A stretch of DNA of 64,000 bases from Telluribacter humicola (GTDB taxonomy: Bacteria; Bacteroidota; Bacteroidia; Cytophagales; Spirosomataceae). This document shows positions 41,449 through 49,706 of the stretch, in pieces; the first letter of the stretch is position 1; the number at the start of each line of letters is the position of its first letter. The notes beneath the pieces are model-generated. The model saw only the letters and a list, made by a program, of their open reading frames with translations, was not told the DNA's origin and made no database searches. The DNA is taken from assembly GCF_017355935.1 (NCBI RefSeq), contig NZ_JAFIQT010000009.1, positions 98,019 through 162,018 on the forward strand. The letters run 5' to 3'. The position numbers were made by a program, and so were the translations under genes.

Positions 41449-42303
41449 CTACCTGATATCCTCGAACCGTCCCTGGCTGAGGTCGCCGGTCTGAAAGCCT
41501 TTCTTAAACCAGTACATGCGCTGCTGTGAGGTACCATGGGTAAAGGCATCCGGTACTACGTAGCCCTGGGATTCTTTCTGGAGCTTGTCGTCGCCAATGG
41601 CATTGGCGGCCGTAAGAGCGGCTTCCAGGTCACCGGCTTCCAGGATATTATCCATTTGGTTCGCCCGGTTGGCCCACACTCCCGCCAGGAAGTCCGCCTG
41701 TAGTTCCAGTTGTACCGAGAGCTTGTTGTACTCAGCCTTACTCAGGCGTCCCCGTTGCTGCTGTACCTGGTCTGAAATGCCCATCAGGTTCTGTACGTGG
41801 TGACCTACCTCGTGCGCCACTACATAGGCCACGGCAAACTCGCCCGGTGCCTGAAAGCGGTCCCTGAGCTGATCACAAAACGATAGGTCAATGTATACCT
41901 TCTGGTCGGCCGGGCAGTAGAAGGGACCCATGGCCGCCGAAGCGCCACCGCAGGCGCTTTGGGTAGCATCAGTGAACATCTGCAGGGTAGGGGGCTGGTA
42001 CTGGGCATTGTTTTCGGCGTAGATCCGGCCCCAAACATCTTCGGTACTTCCTAGTACTGCCGTTACAAAATCGGCCATTTGATCGTCAGGCCGTGGACCT
42101 GCGGGGCGCGTTTCAGACTGTTGCGCTGTAGGATCACCTCCTTGCAGGTTACCCAATATCTCAGTCGGGTCCTGACCCATTAACAGACCCAGCACCACTA
42201 AAACAATGACGCCCAGTCCGCCGCCTACCGCTGCCTTACCTCCGCCCGACATACCACGTCGGTCTTCCACGTTTCTGCTTCTTCGTAAATCCTGCCAGCG
42301 CAT
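41449..42303 (-). CDS. ypfJ: Neutral zinc metallopeptidase, YpfJ/KPN_02809 family
   Basis: A 284-residue membrane-anchored peptidase. The N-terminal MRWQDLRRSRNVEDRRG is the family hallmark, followed by a Gly-rich stretch and one helix (GLGVIVLVVLGLLMG). The zinc site is HEVGHHVQ at 164-171 (H-E-x-x-H), with the third ligand later in LELQADFLAG. Cys residues in QSACGGASAAMGPFYC and SFCDQL are typical and may form disulfides. The family's natural substrate is unknown. It stands alone, convergent with the DUF6624 gene. Confidence 0.93.
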   Translation of the reverse strand: MRWQDLRRSRNVEDRRGMSGGGKAAVGGGLGVIVLVVLGLLMGQDPTEILGNLQGGDPTAQQSETRPAGPRPDDQMADFVTAVLGSTEDVWGRIYAENNAQYQPPTLQMFTDATQSACGGASAAMGPFYCPADQKVYIDLSFCDQLRDRFQAPGEFAVAYVVAHEVGHHVQNLMGISDQVQQQRGRLSKAEYNKLSVQLELQADFLAGVWANRANQMDNILEAGDLEAALTAANAIGDDKLQKESQGYVVPDAFTHGTSQQRMYWFKKGFQTGDLSQGRFEDIR

Positions 42304-42497
42304 AGTATACCTGTTTTTGATTCTTTTGATAGTTTCAAACTACCCTGTTTGAGCTGTAGTAGTTACCTGTATCAGGAACATCAATGTGGGTAGTGCTGTG
42401 TAGATAAACCTCAAAAACTGATAAGTGTTTTTCTTTGAATGAGGACTCTTTCAAGATTGCAGACTATATACGTTCTTCTAGCTTAAAGGAGGTTTTA

Positions 42498-42528
42498 CCT
42501 GCGCCACGGTTTCGAACCGTGTCACGGG
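42498..42528. repeat. Dispersed palindrome copy 6 (imperfect)
   Basis: Inner stem CACGGTT / AACCGTG is perfect around a TCG loop; the outer stem carries two mismatches and a G-U pair before closing with CC/GG. It lies in the gap between the ypfJ start and the esterase, and is a degenerate family member. Confidence 0.7.
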
Positions 42529-42597
42529 GACAAGAAAATGACTAGAGGGTAATTTTGTAGATACAAAACATAAAACGGTTACTATTCTTAGCATGCT

Positions 42598-42741
42598 GTT
42601 TAACAAAGGCTCGGGCAGCGCGCTCCTCCTGTTAAACATCTGTCAACTAATAATAATGCTGTGTCTAAGTGAAGCCGAGTTGATACTTCCTGTTCATTGC
42701 TCCAATGCCCGGCTCTGCTATCGCAAGCACTTTTGTTATGC
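42598..42741 (-). other. Integron attC-like imperfect palindrome next to esterase gene
   Basis: On the reverse strand the segment begins GCATAACAAAAG, 6 bp beyond the esterase stop, and ends CCTTTGTTAAAC. The ends pair imperfectly (AACAAA / TTTGTT), the interior has CGGGCA / TGCCCG, and the 3' end gives GTTAAAC, which fits the attC simple-site motif GTTRRRY. A nested GTTTAAC...GTTAAAC pair also exists at 42598-42637. Size (144 bp) is close to large attC sites. No integrase is visible. The rest of the 444-bp gap holds only palindrome copy 6. Confidence 0.3.
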
Positions 42742-42747
42742 GCCATT

Positions 42748-43599
42748 TTATTTGTCTTGTTTATAAAACGCTTGTAGTGCTTTAGTAAATGTAACTGTGG
42801 CAATGTCCATGTGCGCTAAGTCACTATATACTTTGTATTGGAATTCTATGTCCTTGATATCAGCACTCAAAATGCTATTTCCTAACTCTCTAACTGGTGC
42901 AATATTCCATGTCGAATCTTCTAAGCCTCCAACAGCCATGAATATGTTCAGCGTGTCGCGGTTGTTTCTGTTAGTTAGCTTGTCTGTCAGCTGGTTTAGA
43001 TAAAAATCATTATACCATAAGGAAGGACTTGCAGAAGCGAAATTTTTGAAAACAGATTTACTACTGTCTATTTGATTAAGTAAAGCATAAAGAGAGAAAT
43101 AACCACCAAATGAATGCCCCAGTAAAGAGCGGTTGTTCTTTTGTGTATTATAGTTAGTGTCAATATATGCGACTAACTGGTTGGCAATGAAGTCATGAAA
43201 GCTTTTTCCTCCGCCAACTGCATTCATTTCGTCGGAAGGTAATGAGGCAGGATACATATAATCTCGTACTCTTAATGAATCCATTTGCCTTAGAGATTTA
43301 TATCCAATGCCAACAAGTATTATCGGTGGAAGCATTTCGGCTTTTTCGTATTGCTTTATCACGGAAGCCAGCATAGGGAAATGAAAGTTTGCATCAAGTA
43401 CATAAACGGTGGGATAATTAGCCGTAGAATCTCGGTAATAGTTTTCGGGTAATTGAACCGATACATAAAATGAGTCCTTAACCGCACTTGAATAGATAGA
43501 AAATTCCTGGTTGAGTGATTTTGTATCGATGCCTTTTTTATCAGAATTAGAACATGCTGTGATAGAGATAGCTAGTAAAATGAGGTGAATCGTTTTCAT
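42748..43599 (-). CDS. Alpha/beta-hydrolase esterase lipoprotein (Esterase D/YbbA-like)
   Basis: A 283-residue lipoprotein (LILLAISITAC, Cys16). The nucleophile elbow is GHSFGG with Ser163, the pattern of the PF00756 esterase family that includes siderophore esterases. Before it are YPTVYVLDANFHFP and ILVGIGY, the oxyanion region. The catalytic His is probably in DLAHMDIATV near the C-terminus. A 120-bp sample of the gene is about 36% GC by hand count, against about 53% in a matching sample of the next gene, which suggests recent acquisition. An attC-like structure lies just beyond the stop. Substrate unknown. Confidence 0.85.
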   Translation of the reverse strand: MKTIHLILLAISITACSNSDKKGIDTKSLNQEFSIYSSAVKDSFYVSVQLPENYYRDSTANYPTVYVLDANFHFPMLASVIKQYEKAEMLPPIILVGIGYKSLRQMDSLRVRDYMYPASLPSDEMNAVGGGKSFHDFIANQLVAYIDTNYNTQKNNRSLLGHSFGGYFSLYALLNQIDSSKSVFKNFASASPSLWYNDFYLNQLTDKLTNRNNRDTLNIFMAVGGLEDSTWNIAPVRELGNSILSADIKDIEFQYKVYSDLAHMDIATVTFTKALQAFYKQDK

Positions 43600-43668
43600 G
43601 TTTTACGTCTAAGAAGTAAGAGTACGTTTGGACATTTCCTCTGGTAAGGAGTTCTAGAATGGAGTTCA

Positions 43669-43703
43669 CACCTGTGGCACAGTTTGGAACTGTGCCACAG
43701 GTG
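43669..43703. repeat. Dispersed palindrome copy 7 (16-bp arms)
   Basis: Perfect inverted repeat: arm CACCTGTGGCACAGTT, loop TGG, exact complement. It lies 28 bp beyond the stop of the gene at 43732 and 69 bp before the esterase start. Member of the GTGCCAC/GTGGCAC family. Confidence 0.9.
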
Positions 43704-43731
43704 CATACGGTTAGCTAGATCTGATTCAATT

Positions 43732-44829
43732 CTAAAACCCAATCGTGAACCGCAGACCGGGGCTCAGGTTTTTGAAGGTGCCATTGAAGTACACTTCGGG
43801 CTCGATCCTTAAGGTAGGAGTAAGGTTGAGGCCCCCCGAAACCTTCCAGGTATTAGGCTCGTAGTAGTTGCCCGTGCGGTGAACCAAGTACCCTACCATC
43901 AGTTGCCCCGTCTGCTTCACTTCTTTGTTCCCGATGCGTACGCCGTCCTTGGTTTTTTGGAAAAAGGAAAGCCCGGCCATGACAAAGCCATTCTGGTAGA
44001 TGCGCGTCTGGCCCTCCGGGCTGCGGTTAAAGAAGTACTGCTGCTGGTATCCTATGCGCGGTTTCAGGGGTGACTTTTCCATAAATAGAGTGAACTCCCC
44101 ATTAAGCGAGGTCATCCAGTTGCCGCGGATGTACCCCAGGCTGGCACTCGGTGAGATAATGAGCATATCCGAACCGAAGTTAGCTACCTGTACCTTGCGG
44201 TCGCCCAGGTACCGGCCGTATACTTCAGGGGAGCGTTCGAGTATCTTCGGGTCCGTTTTCTTTTCCAGGCTCTGGATGAGGTAGGCTGTTTTCTCCCGGA
44301 TCTCCTCATGGAGCATCGGTATGTTTCGCAGGTCGTTGACCAACAGGTACAGCTCCGCCTGCCGGTTATCATCTTTCCTGACGCTGATATGCAGCGTATC
44401 CTGTATTGACTTGACCTGTACCAGTTCATTATTCAGGACCGAGAACTCCGAGGCGGGCTGTGGGTACTTCTTCCAACGGAGCTGAGGGGCTCCATTTTCT
44501 TCCAGTATGTAATGGACCGAAGTACCTTGAGTGTCGTCCGGCATTTGTTCAATAAAGCGACCGTACTCGTTCCAGAACTGGCGCACCAGTGAGTCGGGGC
44601 GCTGTACCAGCCGCGTACCGGAGTACTTTCGGCTCATCAGGAGCAGGCGGTTGCCTTTGGAGAGTTGTACTTCAAAAGAGGCCGTGTTGAGAAAGTTGGG
44701 GTACTCGTCCCGGAAGGCGTGCGCATCCAACCGGGAGTCAAAGGCGTAGTTGACATTGCCAAGTTGAGCCAATAGGGGAGTGGTGGCACTCCCCAGCAGG
44801 AGAGTGACCCAGATGATCAGTTTTTGCAT
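43732..44829 (-). CDS. Secreted/outer-membrane protein of unknown function in sigma-factor operon
   Basis: A 365-residue protein with a signal peptide (IIWVTLLLGSATTPLLAQ). The first half is mixed; the second half is beta-rich with alternating strands (FTLFMEKSPLKPRIGYQQQYFF..., QTGQLMVGYLVHRTGNYY) and ends LRFTIGF, with a terminal Phe as in outer-membrane barrels. It is not recognised. It lies 40 bp after the anti-sigma-like gene and is the third gene of the ECF sigma operon, so it is likely part of the response or the signal sensing. Confidence 0.75.
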   Translation of the reverse strand: MQKLIIWVTLLLGSATTPLLAQLGNVNYAFDSRLDAHAFRDEYPNFLNTASFEVQLSKGNRLLLMSRKYSGTRLVQRPDSLVRQFWNEYGRFIEQMPDDTQGTSVHYILEENGAPQLRWKKYPQPASEFSVLNNELVQVKSIQDTLHISVRKDDNRQAELYLLVNDLRNIPMLHEEIREKTAYLIQSLEKKTDPKILERSPEVYGRYLGDRKVQVANFGSDMLIISPSASLGYIRGNWMTSLNGEFTLFMEKSPLKPRIGYQQQYFFNRSPEGQTRIYQNGFVMAGLSFFQKTKDGVRIGNKEVKQTGQLMVGYLVHRTGNYYEPNTWKVSGGLNLTPTLRIEPEVYFNGTFKNLSPGLRFTIGF

Positions 44830-44869
44830 GGAAAAAGATGTTAGAAAAAAGTGAGTAGGTAAAACAGGC

Positions 44870-45559
44870 TTAGTTAAATATAGGTATAGCTAAGGGTTTA
44901 CGGGAGGATGACTGGTCTGGTTCGGTGGCGGCAGGTAACCCAACCCTGAATACCACCTGCGTACGAGCTTTATTTTCATGCTTCTCCTGTTGCATCAGCT
45001 CGTTCCGGTGCACGATGCGATAAGTAGGCTCTGGAGCTGCCGGAGTAGTACTTTGCAGCGGATCAGATGGCTCATTAACCTGTTCCTCTAGGGCTGGGGG
45101 AGTACTGGCTACCAGTGGTGCCTCCGGTCTATACTCCTGAGCGGGAGCAGGGGTAGCCGGCACTGATTCTTTTGTAAGTACCTCCTTGGGGCTCTCGGGT
45201 TTTACCTGAGTGGCTACTCGTTCCGGAGATTCCTCGGTAGTAGGTACTTCGCTTCTGGTGGATGCCTCAGTGTCTGGTGCAGCCTGGTGCTGCGCGGGTA
45301 CTTGTTGCACTAGTGTCTCTTTATCCTCTTGGGGAGTCACCGTTTCCCTCATCCAGCCAATACTGATCCCAACCGCCAGTAGTACCGCGGCGGCAGTAGC
45401 CCAGTACCACCACGCTACTCGCTTGGGTCGGGTAGCCTGTTGAGGGAGTTCGGGCCGGAGTTGCTGCCAGAATAGGTCCGCGTTGAAGTCGCGGTGGGGC
45501 TGGTCAGCCAGGTACTCCGCATTGGACCTGAACAGGTCATCTATATTATCTTCTTTCAT
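44870..45559 (-). CDS. Putative anti-sigma factor, membrane protein with Pro/Glu-rich linker
   Basis: A 229-residue protein: about 45 cytoplasmic residues (DDLFRSNAEYLADQPHRDFNADLFWQQL), one transmembrane helix (WYWATAAAVLLAVGISIGW, about 47-65), then a long Pro/Glu/Thr-rich periplasmic stretch to about residue 180 and a basic C-terminus. It overlaps the sigma-factor gene by 14 bp. Position, topology and coupling identify it as the cognate anti-sigma factor; the cytoplasmic part lacks a zinc-binding (ZAS) motif, as in many Bacteroidota cases. The long linker may reach toward an outer-membrane partner (inference). Confidence 0.75.
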   Translation of the reverse strand: MKEDNIDDLFRSNAEYLADQPHRDFNADLFWQQLRPELPQQATRPKRVAWWYWATAAAVLLAVGISIGWMRETVTPQEDKETLVQQVPAQHQAAPDTEASTRSEVPTTEESPERVATQVKPESPKEVLTKESVPATPAPAQEYRPEAPLVASTPPALEEQVNEPSDPLQSTTPAAPEPTYRIVHRNELMQQEKHENKARTQVVFRVGLPAATEPDQSSSRKPLAIPIFN

Positions 45560-46097
45560 AGCTGTATCCGTTTTTGGTCAGCAGCGCCTGCAGGGCTGCC
45601 CGCGCTTTACTTAGTTGTGACTTGGAGGTATTCTCGCTGATGTTCAGTAAGGTACCAATCTCCTTGTGCGAATAGCCTTCGAGAGCGTACAGGCAGAACA
45701 CCGTCCGGTACCCATCCGGCAGGCTCAGGATCAACTCGTGGATGCCTTCGGCGTGCAGGTCTGCTTCGGCGCTTGATCCGGTTGAGTAGGGTACCTCCTC
45801 CGCGGGCGTATCGTCCCACACCCACTCTGTGTTTTTAGTCCGGCGCAGGTGCATGAGGCTTTCGTTCACGGCTATGCGCTTCATCCATACTTCCAGTTCA
45901 TCATCGCTGCGGTACTCAAAGCCCCCAACGGACCGGAATATTTTCAGGAACGCATTCATCAGTACCTCCTCCGTTTCGAGCGGGTTCCTGACGTAGCGGC
46001 GGCACAGGCGGTACAGGCGATTGGCAAAATGGTCGTACAGACGCCTTTGGGCGAAGGGATTTTCCCGTTGGCACTGCCGGACAATCTCCTGTAACAT
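45546..46097 (-). CDS. ECF-type RNA polymerase sigma factor
   Basis: A 183-residue sigma-70-family factor. Region 2 spans about residues 19-88 (HFANRLYRLCRRYVRNPLETEEVLMNAFLKIF) and region 4 the end (LPDGYRTVFCLYALEGYSHKEIGTLLNISENTSKSQLSKARAAL), with the usual helix-turn-helix. This is the Bacteroidota ECF group without an extracytoplasmic extension. It is followed by an overlapping anti-sigma-like gene and a secreted protein. Start ATG at 46097. A hairpin 38 bp upstream separates it from the CotH gene. Confidence 0.93.
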   Translation of the reverse strand: MLQEIVRQCQRENPFAQRRLYDHFANRLYRLCRRYVRNPLETEEVLMNAFLKIFRSVGGFEYRSDDELEVWMKRIAVNESLMHLRRTKNTEWVWDDTPAEEVPYSTGSSAEADLHAEGIHELILSLPDGYRTVFCLYALEGYSHKEIGTLLNISENTSKSQLSKARAALQALLTKNGYSYERR

Positions 46098-46134
46098 GCT
46101 GCGCTGATTTGGTTCTTTAATGATAGAAATGCAG

Positions 46135-46165
46135 AAAGTCTCCCGGGGGTTGCCCGGGAGACTTT
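46135..46165. terminator. Strong GC-rich hairpin between CotH and sigma-factor genes
   Basis: Perfect 13-bp stem AAAGTCTCCCGGG / CCCGGGAGACTTT with a 5-base loop. It lies between the CotH gene end (46262) and the sigma-factor start (46097), both leftward. It probably terminates CotH transcription, although the U-run is short. Confidence 0.75.
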
Positions 46166-46261
46166 AATTTAGAAATAAAAAAATTGAGATTGCTATAAGC
46201 GTACAAGTGTGGATATGGCTAGTCCCTGACTAACAGCCTTCTACCGTAGGTAGTTGACTTA

Positions 46262-48049
46262 CTAAAAGGACATGCTGATCTTTCCGCTGTTCCCTAGTAC
46301 CATCTGCGCATTTTCTTCTAGTTTGATGCCCAGTACGTTACCGACGTCATCCAGTTGTACCGTATGCCCTGCCTGAATGGTGACGTTATCTAGCGAGGTA
46401 GGTACAGTACCGCAGGCCCAGGTCGTGCCGGACTGCCAGTTGCCGCTCTGGATGCTTCTTACAACCCGGCTGATGGAGGGAGTAAAGAGTTGCTCTGTAT
46501 AACAGTTGCCGGCCAGGGTGATGGCTACGGTATAGGTGCCGGGCTGGGTGGCCGTATAGGTACTTTGGGTGGCATTGGCAATAGGTGTATTATTAAGCTT
46601 CCACTGGTACTCAAGGTGCTGGCCTGTGTACGTATACAGCTGAGCCGGCTGCTCACAGGTAATGGTAGGAGTAACGCCACCACCATACCGTATGTAGTTG
46701 CCCAGGTTCGGTACGTGCTGGTCCATCCATGTGAGGCGCTGGTTCAGCCAGTCCTTCAGATAGGCGATCTCGGTAGGGAAGTCACCGCGTTCGCCCATTA
46801 CGTTCCAGCGCTGATAGTCGCGGGGCTGCGCTTCGGACACAGTAGCGATAAACTGGTCAATGATGCCGTTGATCGTGGCGGTCTGGAGTACTCCGGCGCG
46901 CAAGTTTAGCCAGCGGGCCTGTAGATCCGCCACAAAGACCGGGTCAGCCATGAATCGCTTCCACCAGAAAGGCTGCTTGCGATCTATACGACAAAGGCGC
47001 TGACTCTGGTACTGCCAGCCTTCAGTGTCGTTGGCATCACAGAAGTTCCAGGCCGTATTTCCCATGGAAGCGTTATAGTCCCACATAGGGCCCATGGAGA
47101 GTTTCCCTCCCCGGCTGTCGCGCTGCTTGTACATGTAGGTACTTTGACTGAATGCATCCGCGGAGCGTACCAACTCTGACAATAAAAAGTAATCAATAAA
47201 AGTAGTAACGTTCGTATAGGCCCTGTATCCCAGAATGGGGTCTCTGAATGTCTCGGCATGTAGTGCCGTCTCAAACTGGTGCAGGTAGTTCTTAATGTAC
47301 GTCAGATGATTGGGATGAATAGCTTCATCTTCCGGATAGTGTAGCTCAAAGTCTGTACGAAAATCATTGCATTCGTTTGGAAATTGTGAGTCCCAATAAG
47401 GACCTATATTACCGGTATGGTGATCAATCTTGACTATGTACCCCCCGGTCAGGGCATTGCCGGTACTATCTTTGTATTCAAGTTCTGAAATAGCTACCCG
47501 GTTTCCATCTCTTTTTATCTTTTCCATCAGAACATAAATGCCACGGTACTCATTATACGAGTTGACTACACCGTCGGTTGTTAGGAACAGTTCCACAAAA
47601 ACTATTCGGGAGGAGTAGTGCCCCATATTTCTAAATAAAGTATGGGTTAGAGCATCGCGTGAGTAGGTTTCATCATCAAATGCGCCAAAAAGAATCCAGT
47701 CGTTTTCGGAGGGCATTCCAAGCAAGGATACATTTAGGTTTGAACCATCCGCGTTTCTGGTTTCTAAACCATAAGGCTTTTTTTCATGAGGAACCTGCTG
47801 AGAGTAGTTTCCACGGAGCTCGATGCCAATTTTGCCGTTGTAATGATTGAATGGATCCGTCAGATTGTTTCTTACTCCAGCCCCATTATAAATAATTCCC
47901 ATATCAGCCATGATTTTGGGATCATCTACTATAGTCTGGCCATGCGTATTGATTACGACAATAGGTAGATTGGAAGAAGAAGGGAGTGATTGGGCAGCTA
48001 CATGTATATACATAAGCGTAGCAGACACCAGCAAAGCGGTGGACTTCAT
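46262..48049 (-). CDS. CotH-family kinase-fold protein with Ig-like and C-terminal sorting-like segment
   Basis: A 595-residue secreted protein. After a signal peptide (LVSATLMYIHVAAQ), residues about 25-420 form a CotH-type atypical kinase fold: GIELRGNYSQQVPHEKKPYG, DWILFGAFDDETYSRDALT, YRGIYVLMEKIKRDGNRV, a FIDYFLLSELVRSADAF segment and GPMWDYNASMGNTAW with the metal-binding DYN. The C-terminal part has an Ig/PKD-like Trp/Cys-rich domain (YQWKLNNTPIANATQSTY) and beta repeats. CotH kinases phosphorylate secreted proteins in spore coats and some Gram-negatives. Transcribed leftward, monocistronic. Confidence 0.9.
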   Translation of the reverse strand: MKSTALLVSATLMYIHVAAQSLPSSSNLPIVVINTHGQTIVDDPKIMADMGIIYNGAGVRNNLTDPFNHYNGKIGIELRGNYSQQVPHEKKPYGLETRNADGSNLNVSLLGMPSENDWILFGAFDDETYSRDALTHTLFRNMGHYSSRIVFVELFLTTDGVVNSYNEYRGIYVLMEKIKRDGNRVAISELEYKDSTGNALTGGYIVKIDHHTGNIGPYWDSQFPNECNDFRTDFELHYPEDEAIHPNHLTYIKNYLHQFETALHAETFRDPILGYRAYTNVTTFIDYFLLSELVRSADAFSQSTYMYKQRDSRGGKLSMGPMWDYNASMGNTAWNFCDANDTEGWQYQSQRLCRIDRKQPFWWKRFMADPVFVADLQARWLNLRAGVLQTATINGIIDQFIATVSEAQPRDYQRWNVMGERGDFPTEIAYLKDWLNQRLTWMDQHVPNLGNYIRYGGGVTPTITCEQPAQLYTYTGQHLEYQWKLNNTPIANATQSTYTATQPGTYTVAITLAGNCYTEQLFTPSISRVVRSIQSGNWQSGTTWACGTVPTSLDNVTIQAGHTVQLDDVGNVLGIKLEENAQMVLGNSGKISMSF

Positions 48050-48367
48050 AAATGTGATGTAGATTAAGTGTGTGTAGATATAGATTGTTAAAATAAAGAT
48101 CCTATTTTTTCTTGAAAAAAGAAAGTAATAGGTCTGTGTTTTAATAGGTTGAGTACAAGGGTATTGTAAGTTTAGCCTACACTATTTTGTTACTTATTTT
48201 TTGGGCTCCTGCTGGTATGGCAAAAGAAAGAAACAGAAATACCTATTTCGATACTTGTTACACTAAATACTTTTATTCTATTAATAAAAAATAACTAAAT
48301 TGCGGCACTACACTCATCAACAGACTTTCGTTACTTGCTTGTTAGATCAGAAATCATTCTAAGCCTT
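48050..48367. other. AT-rich intergenic region between divergent CotH and ilvE genes
   Basis: A 318-bp AT-rich gap. An imperfect hairpin (CCTATT...AATAGG) lies at about 48101-48132. A TAAATTG-like element lies near 48294-48301, a poor -7 match for ilvE. No gene or strong regulatory element is convincing. Confidence 0.45.
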
Positions 48368-49438
48368 ATGACAGCCGATACATTGCCCATCGAAATCCAG
48401 CAGACGACCAGTCCCCGCCTGAGCGAAGTAGACTTCACCAATCTGGTGTTTGGTCGTAATATATCAGACCACATGTTCGTGGCGGAGTACCGCGACGGCC
48501 AGTGGCAGAACCTCCGCATCATTCCCTACGCTGACATGGCGTTGAGTCCGGCTACGGCCGCCCTGCACTACGGTCAGGCGATCTTTGAAGGAATGAAGGC
48601 TTATAAGAATGAAGCAGGCGAGGTACTGACCTTCCGGCCCCGCGACAACTGGGCACGCTTTAACCGTTCGGCTGAGCGTATGTGTATGCCTACAGTACCC
48701 GAAGAGATATTCATGAGCGGCCTCAACGAGCTGCTGCGTCTGGATGCCGGCTGGGTTCCTTCGCAGCCTGGTAGCTCACTGTACATCCGCCCGTATATGT
48801 TTGCGTCGGACGCCTACCTGGGGGTACGTCCTTCAGATAGCTATATATTTATCATATTTACCGGTCCGGTAGGTAACTATTACGCCAATCCTCCTAAGGT
48901 AAAGGTAGAAACGGAGTACATCCGGGCTGCCGAGGGTGGAGTAGGGGCCGCCAAGTGTGCCGGTAACTACGCGGCATCACTGTACCCTACGCGCCTGGCT
49001 CAGCAGCAGGGCTACGATCAGCTGATCTGGACCGATGCCCGTGACCATGCCTTTATAGAGGAGTCGGGTACTATGAACGTAATGTTCGTAATTGATGGCA
49101 AGCTGATTACCCCTGCCGTATCAGATACCATTCTGGATGGTATTACCCGTCGGAGCATCGTCGAGATCGCCCGTCACTGGGGAGTACCTGTAGAGGAGCG
49201 ACGGGTAGCGATCAAAGAGGTAATTGACGCCATTAAAGAAGGTCGTCTGGAAGCCGCTTTCGGAGCCGGTACGGCCGTAGTAGTGTCACCTTTTGCCGTG
49301 ATTGGCTACGAAGGTACTAACTATGAGCTGCCTGCCATCAAAGAAGATTCCTTCGTTTCAAGAGTGAAAGATTTCCTGACCGACATCCGTACCGGCAAGA
49401 CGGAGGATGTATTTGGCTGGACTCAAAAAATACAGTAG
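48368..49438 (+). CDS. ilvE: Branched-chain amino-acid aminotransferase
   Basis: From the ATG at 48368, 356 residues of a fold-type IV PLP aminotransferase that performs the last step of Leu/Ile/Val synthesis. The PLP lysine is Lys196 in VGAAKCAGNYAAS. Other family signatures: YGQAIFEGMKAYK, WARFNRSAERMCMP, LYIRPYMFAS, and EESGTMNVMFV. This is the larger, eukaryote/Bacteroidota-type BCAT (about 355 residues), not the short E. coli type. An upstream ATG at 48335 would add eleven residues of low quality. It is followed by a clear terminator. Confidence 0.96.
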   Translation: MTADTLPIEIQQTTSPRLSEVDFTNLVFGRNISDHMFVAEYRDGQWQNLRIIPYADMALSPATAALHYGQAIFEGMKAYKNEAGEVLTFRPRDNWARFNRSAERMCMPTVPEEIFMSGLNELLRLDAGWVPSQPGSSLYIRPYMFASDAYLGVRPSDSYIFIIFTGPVGNYYANPPKVKVETEYIRAAEGGVGAAKCAGNYAASLYPTRLAQQQGYDQLIWTDARDHAFIEESGTMNVMFVIDGKLITPAVSDTILDGITRRSIVEIARHWGVPVEERRVAIKEVIDAIKEGRLEAAFGAGTAVVVSPFAVIGYEGTNYELPAIKEDSFVSRVKDFLTDIRTGKTEDVFGWTQKIQ

Positions 49439-49469
49439 TTTAAAATATAGATTACTACGTTAGTCTCGT

Positions 49470-49504
49470 AATAGCCGGAAGCTTAGCAGCTTTCGGCTAT
49501 TTTT
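49470..49504 (+). terminator. Terminator after ilvE
   Basis: Stem AATAGCCGGAAGCT / AGCTTTCGGCTATT (one G-U pair) with a 4-base loop and following TTTT. It lies 31 bp after the ilvE stop. Confidence 0.85.
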
Positions 49505-49706
49505 GTTAGGGCTACTGTTGAGTGGCCACGGGGAATTTCAAACCAACAAATACATTCGAGTGATTTACTGGATTGGTATTTTGTTCCGTTCAGTAAGTTT
49601 TGAGCGGCAGGCGGATAGGTTTAAGCTATCATTTTCAAATACTACTCTTTTTTAAATTACTTTTAAGCCTGATTATTTACCTATAAACCTCTACTTGGTA
49701 GTACGT

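Noticed and set aside
42600..42803. A 67-codon reverse-strand frame downstream of the esterase
   Set aside because: It overlaps the esterase end and lies across the attC-like palindrome; translated tails of such structures often give short frames.
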